Positions 22,331-34,343 of a DNA stretch of 64,000 nucleotides are shown here, piece after piece. Origin of the DNA: Pleurodeles waltl (taxonomy: Eukaryota > Chordata > Amphibia > Caudata > Salamandridae); the NCBI RefSeq assembly GCF_031143425.1, contig NC_090440.1, positions 338,213,844-338,277,843 on the forward strand, in the 5' to 3' direction. A program made the position numbers and the translations under genes. How positions within the stretch are numbered: the first letter of the stretch is position 1; every line of letters starts with the position of its first letter. The notes under the pieces are model-generated. The model saw nothing but the letters and a program-made list of their open reading frames with translations. It made no database searches and had not been told where the DNA came from.

Positions 22331-25025
22331 TCATTGCCCAGCGGGGCTGTGGCTGCCGGGGCCCTCCAGGGCACTGACTCTGGCGGTGGCCTCCTGGCCA
22401 GTGACGATGGTGCTGCCCTCCTGGGCACTGACTCTGGCGGTGGCCTCCTGGCCAGTGACAATGGGGATGCCCTCCGGGGCACTGACTCTGGCGGTGGCCT
22501 CCTGGCCAGTGACGATGGGCTGCCCACCTGGGCACTGACTCTGGCGGTGACCTCCTGGCCAGTGACGATGGGGCTGGCGGTGGCCTCCTGGGATGATGGC
22601 GGTCTTCTCCACCGTGCTGCTCTTCCCAGACTTTGGCGATTTCTTCTACCCCTTCCCCACCTTGGGAGGAGTCACAGCTGAGTGGGCACTCCCCCCGGGG
22701 CCCTTGTGAGCGGCTTTGCTGGCTGGAGTCATCCCCCTCTCCCACCGGGCACTGTCCAAGTTCTGGTGCTTCACAGGGGGGACTGGCTGTGCTGTGGCTC
22801 CGTGTCACACTGGCTGCCCTGGTGCCCAGTGCACTCCACATACCTCTAACAGGCACCACTGGTACCGGCAATTTTTTGGCTGAGGTGCTAGTACGGGACC
22901 TATGAATTGGAGGGGGGTGGTGGGAAAGAGGTCAAGCTTGCTCAGGAAAAGTTTCTTAGGAACACTAGGACGGGTAGCTGGAGGGGGTCTGGGAGTGGAG
23001 GAAGAGGAGGTGGTTGTAGGAGGTGTAACTTTTGTGGCTTTGGGTGCAGGTGCATGCGCTGGAGGCTGTCGTGAGGTGGATGGCTGTTGGGTTGGTGTGT
23101 GCCTGCGTTTGTGTATTTTGGGAGGGGGCGTCACTGATACACTGGGAGAGGACATAGGGGACATGTAAATGGTAGTGGGGTGGTGAGTGCAGGTGAGCGG
23201 GGTGTGGTGGTGGGTGTGCTGGTGCGGGACCTAGTGGCTGTAGTGGTAGTGCATGCAGGTGAGAGTGTAGACAACACTGGGAGAGAGGAGGGAGACGACG
23301 ACGAGGGGGGCCACAGTGGAGGCAGTGGATGTTGCTGTGTCTGTATGTGTGTGATGCTTGCGTGAGTGTCTGTGGGATGTGTGGTGCTTATGTTTGCCTG
23401 AGCTTCCCTTGTGTGTTGAGGTGTGTGCAGGCTGGTCTGATGGTGTACTTGGGATAGGCTGGGGTACAGGGGATTGGGTCTGGGTGGAGGAAGTTGGAGG
23501 GGGGAGGCAAGAGACAGGGACAATGGCTGCCATCAGTGCTGAGGCCAGCGATTGCAGGGTTCTAAGAAGGGCAGCCTGACCAGAATGAATGCCCTCCAGG
23601 AATGCATTTGTGTGTTGCAATTCCCTTTCTACACCCTGGATGGCATTCAAAATGGTAGACTGCCCAACAGTGAGAGACCTGAGGAGGTCAATGGCCTCCT
23701 CACTGAGGGCAGCAGAGGTGACAGGGGCAGGGGCTGAGGTGCCTGGGGTGAAGGTGATGCCCACCCTCCTGGGTGAGCAGGCATTGGGAGAAGGCTGAGG
23801 GGCTGCTGGGAGGGCGGTGCTGGTAGGGGGGTGGCGGCTGTACCTGTAGAAGTGGGGGGCACAGATTGTGCCACCACCACAAGGGAGCTCCTATCGGAGG
23901 ACAAGTCCGTGTCGCTGATTGCTGATGCTGTGACCGCCGTGAAGCTCCCCTCGCCCTCAATCCCACTGGTGTATTCAGAGTCCGTGGTGTGGCCCCCCAT
24001 GGCCATGTGGGATGCAGCTCCCTCGTGCTCCGGTGTCACTGTACCTCCGCCTGATGATGCTGATGCACACAAGAACAGGGAGAGCACAAAAAGGGGGGGG
24101 GATGACAGAAGAAAGACAGGTTTAGTGCATGGCTCACCACTACCGTAGGCAGACAATACAGACACAGCAGCCCCCTGCACTACGCCACGCTGTTGGGCTC
24201 TACAGATGCAGTTCCTGGGATATGGCCTACATGGCTATGGTGGACATCAGCACACATAGATGACACAGGGGCATGTATACCTGTACTTGGCACTCTACAG
24301 AGATGGGGTGGAGTGCCACATGGCCTGCATTACGGAGGGGCCTAGCCTACGGAACTCGCCCTGGCCTAGGGAAACCCACAGCCTTCCTACCCCACCCAGA
24401 CACATTCACTGCGCGCAAAGTCCGCAGAATGATGTTGTACCCAACCCCTTGTGTCTGCTGTGTCCCCTCAAGCGCCCATCCAACTCAGGGTAGGCTACCG
24501 CCAGGACCCGGAAGATCAGGGGAGTCATGGTGCGACGGGCACCCCTCCCACGTTGGGAGGCCATCCCCAGTTGAGCCTCCACCGTCTTCCGGCTCCAGCG
24601 GCGAATGTCCTCCCATCTTTTACGGCAGTGGGTGCTCCGTCTCTGGTGGACCCCCAGGGTCTGGACGTCCTTGGCGATGGCACGCCAAATATCCTTCTTC
24701 TGGTGGACGCTGACCTACATGACATGTACAGGGGAAGAAGAGAAGTCATTACCAACTGCACCGTCAAAGTGAGTGGCTCACATCCCTACCCTTGCCATGT
24801 GGAACTTGCATTCACAGTCCTTCATGCATGCAGAACTCTGCCCCCTTCCTTCTTACAACCAGCCCTCTCCACACAGGCATAGCCCATACAACTTGCTCCC
24901 TGTGTACTCACCTGTTGGTCTGGAGGACCGTAGAGTAGCGTGTACTGGGGGAGGACCCCGTCCACGAGCTTCTCCAACTCCTGTGCAGTAAAGGCAGGGG
25001 CCCTTTCCCCAGACGCACAAGCCAT
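22331..25025 (-). pseudogene. Harbinger gene C (second Myb/SANT-like protein), H3
   Basis: Exon 1 (25025-24912, 114 nt, donor GTGAGT) encodes 'GERAPAFTAQELEKLVDGVL'. Exon 2 (24714-24446) encodes 'SVHQKKDIWRAIAKDVQTL' and 'CRKRWEDIRRWSRKTVEA', then 'TMTPLIFRVLAVAYPELDG'. Exon 3 starts at 24059 with an acidic stretch ('GGGTVTPEHEGAASHMAMGG'), the helical segment ('SEEAIDLLRSLTVGQSTILN'), a His/Lys/Ser/Thr/Pro-rich tail and the 18-residue repeats. Frame changes near 23770 and 23230, and exon 2 is 2 nt short of the 271 nt seen in H2 and H5. Divergent from the transposase. Confidence 0.75.
22372..22585 (-). repeat. In-frame 54-bp repeat near the end of gene C, H3
   Basis: About four copies of a unit containing GCACTGACTCTGGCGGTGGC and CTCCTGGCCAGTGACGATGG. 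On the minus strand it encodes an 18-residue repeat with 'TGQEATARVSAPEG'. The unit length is a multiple of three, so repeats add whole blocks to the gene C tail. Confidence 0.75.
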
Positions 25026-25412
25026 TGTCTCTTCCAGACCGAGGTCACAGCAGCACTTGCAGTGTAGGTCCTCTCCTGTCGAAGATCAGGTATTGAGTGA
25101 TTCAGCAGATAGAAAATGGCGGTGACATCCGCGGCGGTGACGTCCACAGCGGTGCGTATCATCACCGCCGGCGCACTTCGTCATTGGCTCCTGGGACCCA
25201 TAGGGTCCAATGTTAACCAATGCAGCATTGCGCCGCGGTCTTCGGCTGCCTACCGCGACGGTGTACAACGCCAGAGCAGTTACCTCACATCCCATTGTCT
25301 CAGTTTAGAGGTCAGGAATCCGCCATTTCAGGGGCCCACATGGCTTCATTTTCAACTGTGTCACACATACCTAGGCTTGGACTCAACACACATACAGACA
25401 ACTTTTTGGATT
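25026..25412. promoter_or_regulatory. Bidirectional promoter of transposase and gene C, H3
   Basis: Holds TCATTGGCTCCTGGGACCCA at 25181-25200, then TAGGGTCCAATGTTAACCAA: an inverted CCAAT pair around the palindrome GGACCC-ATA-GGGTCC. GGCGGT words lie on both sides. Conserved in the other copies. Confidence 0.55.
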
Positions 25413-26486
25413 ATGTTTCGTGTTCTGTGTAGACTGTGGGTACATACCTCTGAGTTGTTTGACTCTGTGCTCGCTGTTGTCCTTCCTAGGCACCGTCAGC
25501 TGGGACATGTGAGGAGATGGCGGAATCCTCCGGTGGACCTGTTGACAATGGAGGAGCGACATTTGATCATCACCTACAGGTTTGACCGTGCCGCAATCCA
25601 GGAACTTTGTACCCAGTTGGAGCCTGACCTGATGTCAGCTATCCGCCATCCCACAGGGATCCCCCCTCAAGCGCAGGTGCTATCAGTGCTCCATTTCCTT
25701 GCAAGTGGGTCTTTTCAAACAACAGTGGCCATGGCATCAGGGATGTCCCAGCCTATGTTTTCCAACGTGTTGTCCAGAGTGTTGTCAGCCCTGCTGAAAC
25801 ACATGCGGAGCTACGTTTTTCCCTCAGGTGGAGGATTTGGCTACAGTTAAAGGTAACTTCTATGCCCGTGGACATATCCCCAACATCATAGGTGCCATTG
25901 ATGGGACCCATGTAGTTCTGGTCCCCCCCCCACAGGAGTGAACAGGTGTACAGGAACCGGAAGAGTTATCATTCCATGAATGTACAGATGGTATGTTTGG
26001 CAGACCAGTGCATCTCCCAGGTAAATGCTATGTTCCCTGGCTCAGTACATGACGCCTACATCCTGCGGAATAGCAGCATCCCTTATGTGATGGGTCAACT
26101 CCAGAGGCACCGTGTGTGGCTATTAGGGGACTCTGGTTACCCCAACCTGTCATCGCTACTGACCCCAGTGAGGAATCCCAGGACCAGGGCAGAGGAATGC
26201 TAGGAGGGTGATCAAACGCACCTTCGGCCTCCTGAAGACCAGGTTCAGGTGCCTCCATATGACAGGTGGTTCACTATTCTACTCACCAAGGAAGGTGTGC
26301 TAGATCATCATCGCCTGCTGTATGCTTCACAATCTGGCTTTGCGACAACAGGTGCCTTTTCTGCAGGAGGATGGTCCAGATGACGGTGTTGTGGCAGCTG
26401 CAGAGCATGTGGACAGTGATGAGGAGGAAGCAGAAGAAGAAGACATTGACAACAGGGACTCAGTTATCCATCAATATTTCCAGTGA
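25413..26486 (+). pseudogene. Harbinger gene B (DDE transposase), H3, intronless form
   Basis: From an ATG at 25413 the frame reads 'DSVLAVVLPRHRQLGHVRRW', 'ERHLIITYRFDRAAIQELC' and 'SGMSQPMFSNVLSRVLSALL'. A frameshift near 25820 is followed by 'IPNIIGAIDGTHVVLVPP' (first Asp), 'FPGSVHDAYILRNSS' and '[11 protein letters not shown]' (second Asp) with no intron. Just after 'RTRAEEC' there is a deletion; then 'RRVIKRTFGLLKTRFRCL' shows Lys where other copies have the catalytic Glu. It ends with an acidic tail and 'HQYFQ'. Several lesions make it inactive. Confidence 0.85.
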
Positions 26487-26955
26487 CACACAGGTGAGAA
26501 CACATTCCTGCCTACTACCAGTACTTTCACACTTCTAACTCTATCCTGTCTGTCAATTTTAACCAGTATATGGTAACTGAGTTGTACATTTCCATTACGG
26601 TTTCACAGGTGTGGTTACCAACTTGTGTCATCTGCTTACATTCCTCATGGACTTGTGATGTGTGACATAGGTATGTTGACATTACATTTGAGAATGGATT
26701 TTGTCACTGTCATTGCTAATACACATTTTCAAAATCACAGACTGACTCCAGATTGTTTTGTGCTACAAGGGTGTTTATTGAAGTGCTAAATATTGGAGGG
26801 GGGTTGTAAAATGGTGAGGGGTGATGGTGGATGAATGTCCATGGCAGAGTCCAGTCTATTAGTCTCACAGGTGCACTGCCCATATGGGCATAGGAAGTGG
26901 AGCTGGGGAAGCTCCAATATGGACAGGGTTACAAAGTGGGACAGTGGGATGACAA
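26487..26955. other. Gap between convergent genes B and A, H3
   Basis: Untranslated ends of both genes. The gene A poly(A) signal lies on the minus strand at 26774-26779. Nothing else is visible. Confidence 0.5.
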
Positions 26956-28488
26956 TCAGGGTTTTCTCATTTCTTGGCAGGGGGTCTTGCCATTGTGCTC
27001 TGTCCTGTTCCTGGATCTCAGGGACCACTTGCGGGGTGGTTCTCCATCTGCAGGGGGTGTGGTGCTGGTGTGGTGGTCCTGTGGAGAAGCGTCCTGTCCA
27101 CTAGCGCCGGCGGAGGTGGTGGGCAGTTCATCGTCCATGCTAGTGTCAGGGGCCTCTTGGAGTGACACAGTGTCCCTCCTGGTGTTCAGTATCTCCTTCA
27201 GCACCCCTACGATGGTGCCCAGGGCGGAGATGATGGTTCTGAGTTCCTCCCTAAATCCCAAATACTGTTCCTCCTGCAGGCGCTGGGTCTCCTGAAACTT
27301 GGCCAGGACCATAGCCATCGTCTCCTGGGATTGGTGGTAGGCTCCCATGATGGAGGAGAGGGCCTCGTGGAGAGTGTGTTCCCTTGGCCTGTCCGCCCCC
27401 TGTCGCACAGCAGCTCTCCCAGTTCACCTGTGTTCCTGGGCCTCCATCCCCTGGACTGTGTGCCCCCTACCACATCCCCCAGGTCCCTGTTGTTGTTGGG
27501 GTGGTGGGTTATCCTGGGTTCCCTGTAGTGGTGGACACACAGCTGATTGACGTGTCCTTGGGACGGAGGTATGGGCCCGCTGGGTGGGTGCTGTGCTGGT
27601 GTTACCAGAGGGTGGAAGGTCTGTGGTGGGCTGTGCGAGGGGAACCGACTGTCCTGAGGCCCACGATGGTCCGGGCTGGTCATCTGGATCCAGTTTGCCA
27701 GAGCTGCTGTCATCAGTGTGGGCCTCTTCTGTGGGTGAGGTAGAGATGTGTGGACCCTCCTGTCTGGTGACATTGGGTAGTGGTCCTGCAGGGGTGTAAA
27801 AGCATGATTATTGCATGTGTGTGTGTCATGGTGTGCAATGGATGGGTAAGCGTGTACCCAGGTGCTAGCATTCCTGTGTGGGGGCTTGTGTGATGATGGT
27901 TGGTGGGGTGTTATGGGTATGTGCAGTGGGCATGCTTTAGTGAGGGGTGTCCATGCTTTGTTGTGTCATGCAGGGCTTGGTGTTGGGATGGGTGGTTTGT
28001 GTTATTAGTACATTAATGAGGAGTTGGAGTGATAGGGGAGGGGGTGAGGGTGGGGGTCTGTGATAGCATGCAGGTAGGGTGGGGGATATGATAGTTAAAA
28101 TCTGAGTTACCAGAGTCCATTCCTCCACCGACTCCTCCGAGACCGTCAGAATGCATAATGGTCAAGACCTGCTCCTCCCATGTTGTTAATTGTGGGGGAG
28201 GAGGTGGGGGTCCGCCGCCAGTCCGCTGTACTGCGATGTTGTGTCTGGAGACCACGGAACGCACCTTCCCCTGTAGGTCGTTCCACCTCTTCCTGATGTA
28301 GTCCCGATTTCTTGGGTGTTGTCCCACTGCGTCACCCTGTCGACTATTCTTCACCATAGCTCCATCTTCCTAGCTATGGAGGTGTGCTGCACCTGTGATC
28401 CAAATAGCTGTGGCTATACCCGTATGATTTCCTCCAACATGACCCTGATCTCCTCCTCCGAGAACCTGGGGTGTCTTTGCCGTGCCAT
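26956..28488 (-). pseudogene. Harbinger gene A (Myb/SANT-like protein), H3
   Basis: Exon 1 (28488-28111) starts 'MARQRHPRFSEEEIRVMLEE' and ends at GTAACT. It is 378 nt, one short of the usual 379, because of a 1-bp deletion near 28330 inside the second helix, which shifts the frame. The acceptor TGCAG precedes exon 2 (27785-26956), which encodes 'AHTDDSSSGKLDPDDQPGPS', one stop near 27430, then the coiled coil 'ALSSIMGAYHQSQETMAMVL' and 'LGFREELRTIISALGTIVGV', and a basic 'RKWSLRSRNRTE' tail. Confidence 0.85.
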
Positions 28489-28691
28489 GGGGTGGTGTAG
28501 GTGATGTGTGGGGTGGTGTATGTGGTGATGAGTGTGGTGATGTGTAGAGGTGTGTGGTGTTTTGTGCGTGGATGTTGTGTGGGTGATGGTGTTGTGTGCC
28601 TCTGTGTGGTGGGGTTGTCTATGCTGTGCAGTCTCTCTGGCCTTCGTCAAAATTTTTGGTCGTAGGGGTTTGTGGGTGATGTGGGTGTGTG

Positions 28692-28698
28692 TTTTATA
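28692..28698 (-). promoter_or_regulatory. TATA box of gene A, H3
   Basis: TATAAAA on the minus strand about 204 bp upstream of the gene A ATG, as in the other copies. Confidence 0.5.
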
Positions 28699-29257
28699 TA
28701 GTATTGATTGTGTGGGAGTGGTGTTTGGATGTGTATCAGGTGTGTGTATTTCGAATTGTCCAATGTGGCGGTGTTTTGGAGATGTGTGTGCATTTTGAGC
28801 GCGGCGGTGTGTACCGCCAATGGAATACCGCGGTTGAAAGACCGCCGCATGGATTCGTGAGTCGTGATAGCATGGGCGTGTTTCTGTTGGCGTGACGGTG
28901 GAGGTTTTTTTTTCGCCAGTTTATCACTGACCTTTGGTGTGGTGGACTTGTGTGGGTGTCTGAATTCTGGCGGATTCTGAGATGTGGGTCATAATAGCTG
29001 TGGCGGATTTCCGCCGCCGCGGCGGTGTATTTGTGGTCTTCTGCACGGCGGTAAGTGGCTTTTACCGCAAATGTTGTAATGACCCCCATTGTCTGGTTAG
29101 GAATGGAGTGTGGAGTAATGTGTCTTCCCATAACATGACAGCCAACTTGGATGAACAAAACTTTGTCACTGTGGTATGTCATACTTGGTGCACTACATTG
29201 TGAGAGGTTCCCAGTTTGTTGTTTGTGTCCCCGCACAGATATCGCCACAGTGGAGTG

Positions 29258-30259
29258 ATGAGGAATGTCCCAGTTTACCGGCCACTCGTAGGTCTTGATA
29301 TCACGACCTATTGACTGAACCTTTTGTGCATCAGGAAACTGGTGGCCCTGTTGAAGCCAGGCCTCCAGGCGACTTTGAGAAATCCCTGTACCATTACTCC
29401 AACAGTCCAGGTGTTATCAGTCCTGCATTTTCTGTAGAGTACAATGGTACTGGCTGCAGGGGTTTCACAGCCCCAGTTCAGTAAGGTGTTGCAGGATGTG
29501 CTGGGTGCCCTACTCAAGCATGTGCACAAGTACAATAGGTTCCCACAGTGTGTTGAATTGCCCACTGTAAAAGCAGCCGTCTACAACAAATCAAATGTCC
29601 ACCATGTAATTGGGGCTATTGATGGCACTCACATCGCCTTGGTACCTCCGAGGACCAATGAACAGGTCTATAGAAAATGGAAGAGTAGATATTCGCTCAA
29701 TGCACAAGTGGTGTGTCTTGCAGACAAGTAAGTAACACACATAAACACAACATTCCCAGGTTCAGTACATGATTCCTACGTTCTGAGGAACAGCAGTGTC
29801 CCTGCAATGATGTCACAGCTACAGGGAGAAAGACGTTTGTACCCCTACAAACACAGTCAGCACTCTGCTTAGCATTGTTACCTATACTCATGTTACCTTT
29901 TCCACACAGGTGACTCCAGATGCCCCAACCTGCCCTGGCTCCTGACACCTGTGAGACATCCAACTACAGGGGGGGAGAGCAGGTACAATGAGGCACAAGG
30001 CCAGACAAGATGAATGATTGAGCGGACTTTTGGTCTCTTGAAAGCTAGATTTCATTGCCTCCATTTGTCAGGTAGTGCTCTACAGTAACGACCAGGGAAA
30101 GTCTGCAAGATCATTGTTGCATGCTGCATGCTCCATAATATGGCCCTCAGAAGATACATCCCACTCTTGGAGGAGGGGTACATTGATGCTGTAGCCGTGT
30201 TTGGGGCCGGTGACTCTGATGCTGAGGGGGAGACAGACGAGGATGAGGCACATGACTGA
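29258..30259 (+). pseudogene. O1 gene B (HARBI1-like transposase)
   Basis: From 'MRNVPVYRPLVGL', which matches the N-terminal frame of the younger copies, the frame has a TGA near 29310 and another stop near 29435. It then reads 'GVSQPQFSKVLQDVLGALL', 'VHHVIGAIDGTHIALVPPR' (first Asp) and 'FPGSVHDSYVLRNSSVP'. An intron remnant ends at a TTCCACACAG acceptor at 29909, followed by 'GDSRCPNLPWLLTPVRHP' (second Asp) and '[17 protein letters not shown]' (Glu), then an acidic tail. It is far more diverged than the H copies. The GTAAGT at 29728 is decayed coding sequence and not a splice donor. Confidence 0.75.
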
Positions 30260-31241
30260 CATGATTTGTCACTACTTTCAATGATGTACAGGTATGTGTG
30301 ATTTGTGTGTCATCTGCACATGAGACATGTATTGTTGAAGCCATTCTGTAGCAAGTATTTGCATGCATCGAGGTGTGTGTGGGGACTACAGCATTCCATC
30401 TTAGTTTTTGAGCCTTTCAGGGACACTTATCAGACTTGTCCTGTTCTGTGGGCCTATCATGTTGTATTTTTAGCTGCTGTCTAGCAACTCTCTGTTTCTG
30501 ACTACGGAAGGAGTGTTCTGTAGAGGATGTCACCTATGAGGTATCTTACCATAGCTACACATGTGTGTGAATGACAATCCTGGCCCTTACATATGTGGTA
30601 TAATACCCGCTGCAGGAATCATCCTGTGTTAGTGATATACTGCTGTTGATGTATGCATATAGACTACATGGCTTACAAAATTGAGCCTAATCCCATGTTT
30701 TTTTCTCTTCAGGTCACATGTCTGTTTGAAAGCTGCTTACCGGAATGCCTGTTGGCCCCCTTGCCATTGGATGTTACTACCAAATGGATATACTTAAACA
30801 CCTGCTAGAGATTCCTACTACATCTGTCACTCTGACATTCTTGTAGTCAAGATGTGTGTATTTGATTCTTGCTCTTTAACGTAAATGCCACTTTAAACAA
30901 TGAATACACATTACTTGTGCTCATTGGTGCTTATTGAGTGTTTCTCATCACAGTTCAGAGGAGTGGGGACGTGGTTTCCGTGATCATCAGAGTGGGTGGT
31001 CCATCTGTATGTTCCACAGGTCCTGGTTCCATTTGCTTTGGGATGATGTGAATGTGGTTTGTGACAGCCAACAGTGTGTAACTGTGGCACACAAGGGTGA
31101 GAGTTCAGAAGAGGGATCACTTCCTGGTGGGGGTATTGGTCTTGGCCTCAGGTCCTGCAGGAAGTCTAGATGGGTGACCTCTTTTATCGGGGGTCCCTCA
31201 GCTGCAGGGGTAGGGGTGCTGGTGGCCTGTGGGTACTCCTG
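30260..31241. other. Gap between convergent O1 genes B and A; no gene seen
   Basis: About 980 bp of AT-rich sequence without a coding signal. By position it is the 3' untranslated space between the O1 transposase and gene A. Confidence 0.5.
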
Positions 31242-33790
31242 CTAGGCCTCCATTCCAGTAGCAGGTGCTGATGTTGATGGCAGTGGTGTTGGCTGACTAT
31301 TGGATGGGGCCTGCTCTTGGGAGGAGGATGTCCGCAGGAAATTGTTCAATTCCTTGAACTCCCCTAATATGGAGAGCATAGTGACATTGAGTGCCTGCCA
31401 CTGTTGAATGGCCTCCTGGTGGTATTCCCCCTGCAGCCTTTGGGTGTCCTGCAAGGTGGTGTGTATCTGGGCCAACTTGTCTGGGGTTTACTCAATCAAT
31501 CAATCAATCATGGTATTTATAGAGCGCGCTACTCACCCGTGAGGGTCTCAAGGCGCTAGAGGGGGGTCACTGCTGCTCGAAGAGCCAGGTCTTGAGGCGC
31601 TTCCTGAAGGCGAGGTGATCCTGGGTAGTCCTGAGGTGGGCAGGGAGGGAATTCCACATCTTGGCTGCCAGGTAGGAGAAGGATTTCCCTCCAGCGTTGG
31701 TTCGGCGGATGCGAGGGACGGCGGCGAGAGCGAGGCTGGTAGAGCGAAGTTGACGGGTGGGCGTGTAGAAGGCGAGGCGACTGTTGAGGTATTCAGGGCC
31801 TTTGTTGTGGAGGGCTTTGTGTGCGTGGGTGAGGATCCTGAAGGTGATTGTTGACGGGTAGCCAGTGCAGGTGTTTCAGGTGGGTGGAGATGTGGCTGTG
31901 GCGGGGTACGTCGAGGATGAGGCGTGCAGAGGCGTTTTGTATGCGCTGAAGACGTTTCTGAAGTTTTGCGGTGGTTCCTGCGTATAGGGTGTTTCCGTAG
32001 TCCAGGCGACTTGTGACGAGGGCGTGGGTCACAGTTTTTCTGGTGTCAGCGGGGATCCAGCGGAAGAGCTTTCGGAGCATGCGAAGTGTGTGGAAGCAAG
32101 AGGATGAGACGGCGTTGACTTGTTGGTCATGGTGAGAAGGGGGTCCAGGATGAATCGAGGTTGCGTGCGTGGTCTGAAGGGGTCGGTGCAGTGCCCAGGG
32201 CCGTGGGCCACTAAGAATCGTCCCAGGCGGACGGGGAGTTTCCGAGGATGAGGACTTCCGTCTTGTCTGAGTTCAGCTTCAGGCGGCTGAGCTTCATCCA
32301 TTCTGCGACGTCTTTCATTCCATCCTGGAGGTTGTCTTTGGCGGTGGCTGGGTCTTTGGTGAGGGAGAGTATCAGCTGGGTGTCGTCGGCATAGGAGATG
32401 ATGTTGATGTTGTGTTTGCGAGCGATGTCGGCGAGGGGGCTCATGTAGACTCATGTTTACTGATAGGCTCTCAGGAATCTGGAGACGGCCTCCTGGCCAG
32501 TCGTGTCCTGTATTTGCCTTGTCACTTGGCCCACAATTGCCCTCCCACTGGCCCTTCCCCCCTGTGCCCATGCCCCTGGTGCAGTGTGCCTCCTCCCACT
32601 GAAACCAGGACCATCATTGTCTTCCGTTTGCACCGTTGACTCCTACCTCTGTCCTGTGGGGCACACTAATGATTGATGTGACCTTGGAACACGGGTTTGA
32701 GAAGGGGGGCTCTGCTGTGCAATGGCTGAAACAGGGGAGGTGGTTTCAGTTGTGGCAGGGTGAGGCTGGTGGACTGACAACTCATGCCTGATGGGCCAGG
32801 TTTTTCATCCATATCCAGACTTCCAGGGGACTCATCCCCCTATTGGATCAACTTCCAGGCCTGGGCTATCTGTCTGCTGTGTGGCAGTACTTGGCTTTGG
32901 AAACCTGTGGAATGAGAGGTATTGTGTCAGATTATGGTATTGTAACAGTGACACGCATGATTTATGCCATCATTGACTGGATTTGCAGGGCAGTAATGGC
33001 ATTAACAGTTACTTGTCCACTGCCTGTGTTACCATCAGTGGAATGTTGCAATGGGCCTCTATTGGAGAATAGTTAATGTTTGTCTTGCTACTGTCATTTC
33101 CATGTACTGATATGCATTCCTGATACGTATTGGTGATGGGGAGTGTCATGTGCAATTGCAGATAGGTGTAGCAGTCATGCAAGGGTAGGGAGTGTTGCAT
33201 TGTGGTAGTTGTGGTACTTGCTACAGTGTGGGGTATCCATGCACTTGGTGGGCCTGTGAGGGAATGGGATCAGTAGGGGGCTGTGGCATGCAGGGGTGGA
33301 TATTGGGTCCACGGTGGGCTTGTGCACATTAGGGAGGTGTGAGGGGGTGGGAGGGTGTTAGGGGTACATGCTGTGCATGGGGACATGTTGGCAAGGGAGT
33401 GAAATTGACTTACCAGTGTCTAGTCCACTAGGTATTCCCATCAGACCTTCTGGATGTAGAGTGGACAGGACCTACTACTCCCACTACGACAATTCTGGGG
33501 GTGGCAGTGGGGGCCCACCACCAGTCGTTATACGGCGATTTGATGCCTAGAATCCAGGGCCCATACCTTCCCCCTAAGGTCATTCCACCTCTTCCTAATG
33601 TCCTCCCTTGTGCGTCGATGATTTCCACACTGCATTCACCCTGATGACTATCGTCTGCCATAGGTCATTCTTCCAGGCTATGGATGTCTGCTGGACCTGT
33701 GCTCCAAACAGTCGCAGCTTCACTCTGATGATTTCGTCAACCATTACCCTCAGTTCCTCGTCTATAAATCATGGATTTTTGTGGTGCCAT
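31242..33790 (-). pseudogene. O1 gene A (Myb/SANT-like protein), split by a LINE
   Basis: Exon 1 (33790-33414) starts 'MAPQKSMIYRR' and keeps pieces of the Myb domain in two frames ('RLFGAQVQQTSMAW', 'VIRVNAVWKSS'), with a GTAAGT donor. Exon 2 begins near 32904 with 'MDEKPGPSGMSCQS', equivalent to 'DDQPGPSGTSGQS' of the younger copies. It is cut by the LINE (31493-32454) and ends with the coiled coil 'MAQIHTTLQDTQRLQGEYHQ', 'LGEFKELNNFL'. Many lesions. It shows that O1 had all three family genes. Confidence 0.65.
31493..32454 (-). mobile_element. 5'-truncated LINE (L2/CR1-like), inserted in O1 gene A
   Basis: On the minus strand two RT pieces are clear: 'INIISYADDTQLILSL' with the FADD/YADD catalytic box, 'WMKLSRLKLNSDKTEVLIL', and further down 'VTHALVTSRLDYGNTLYAG', 'LQKRLQRIQNASARLIL', 'LHWLPV'. 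The 3' end is the 'GCGCGCTCTATAAATACCAT' type followed by (ATTG)n. It is flanked by GTTTACT at 31486-31492 and 32455-32461, a target-site duplication, so the truncated insertion is complete as inserted. The endonuclease domain and start are missing and the RT is frame-shifted. Confidence 0.85.
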
Positions 33791-34343
33791 GATGGTTGGG
33801 TTGTGGGTGTGGGTGTATGTTATGCAGGCATGTTGGGTGTGCTGTATATTGGTGTGAGTTTGGGTATAGGTATGTGCGAGGCTCTGTGATGTTTGTGTGC
33901 AGTGGTGTGTTGTGTGATGAGTGTTCAGTGTGATGGTGCCCGTGATATCTAGGTGCATTGCCTCCTTTCAGTGTGTTCTTGCCTTGCTCCATCAAAGTTT
34001 CTGTTTGCAAAGGGATCTGGGTATTCTGTCCAAGGTGCAGTGTTCTCATGGTGGTGCCTTTTTTCCCCGAAGCAGTTCGGGCAGTCAATGGCATTCGGAC
34101 TGCGGTGCTGATTTGTGGGTCATTATTTGGCAGGTGGGATGTTCTTGGCGTGGCAGTGCTGGTGGTGCAGCTGCCTCCTTCATGCCGTCATTTTGGCTGA
34201 CAGTGTCGTTTTTTGGGTGTATTTTGGGTGGTGTTGTGCTGGTGACTCGTAATGCAGAGGTCTTCACACCACCATCACTTGTGGTCTTTCAGTGGCTGCT
34301 TGCATGGCAGTTTCGGTAAAGACTGCCAAACTCGGAATGAGCA
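33791..34343. other. O1 right terminal region
   Basis: Upstream region of O1 gene A followed by the degenerate terminus. The last bases (ACTGCCAAACTCGGAATGAG) match, with changes, the ...CCGCCAGGGTTGGAATGAGGGCC terminus of H4. The boundary with G3 is accurate only to a few bases. Confidence 0.5.

Larger units (their letters stand above)
20366..29087 (-). mobile_element. Harbinger transposon copy H3, complete, reversed
   Basis: The ends are GGGGGTCATTACAACCC and ...TTGTAATGACCCCC, flanked by ATT at 20363-20365 and 29088-29090. Length is 8,722 bp. From left to right it holds tandem repeats, gene C (-), the bidirectional promoter, transposase (+) and gene A (-). It splits O1 between O1 gene C and the O1 transposase. 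The transposase intron present in H2, H5, H6, O1 and HB is absent here. Confidence 0.92.
18742..34343 (-). mobile_element. O1: older, divergent three-gene Harbinger copy, reversed and heavily interrupted
   Basis: Pieces at 18742-20365, 29088-31492 and 32455-34343 read as one reversed Harbinger: gene C exons, then transposase, then gene A, then a degenerate right end (...GCCAAACTCGGAATGAGCAC). It is interrupted by H3 and a LINE, and on the left by G1, so its left end lies outside the window. Proteins differ clearly from the H copies (for example 'VHHVIGAIDGTHIALVPPR'), yet gene order, strands, exon 1 length of gene C (114 nt) and the CCAAT module are the same. It is bounded on the right by gypsy fragment G3. 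Confidence 0.75.

Noticed and set aside
29728..29762. GTAAGT...CCCAG as a 35-nt intron in the O1 transposase
   Set aside because: The segment translates as the expected 'THINTTFPGSVHD' continuation with one stop; it is decayed coding sequence and too short for an intron.
32029..32571. 180-codon minus-strand frame across the LINE boundary
   Set aside because: It runs through the LINE insertion junction at 32454 and is out of frame with the RT blocks.
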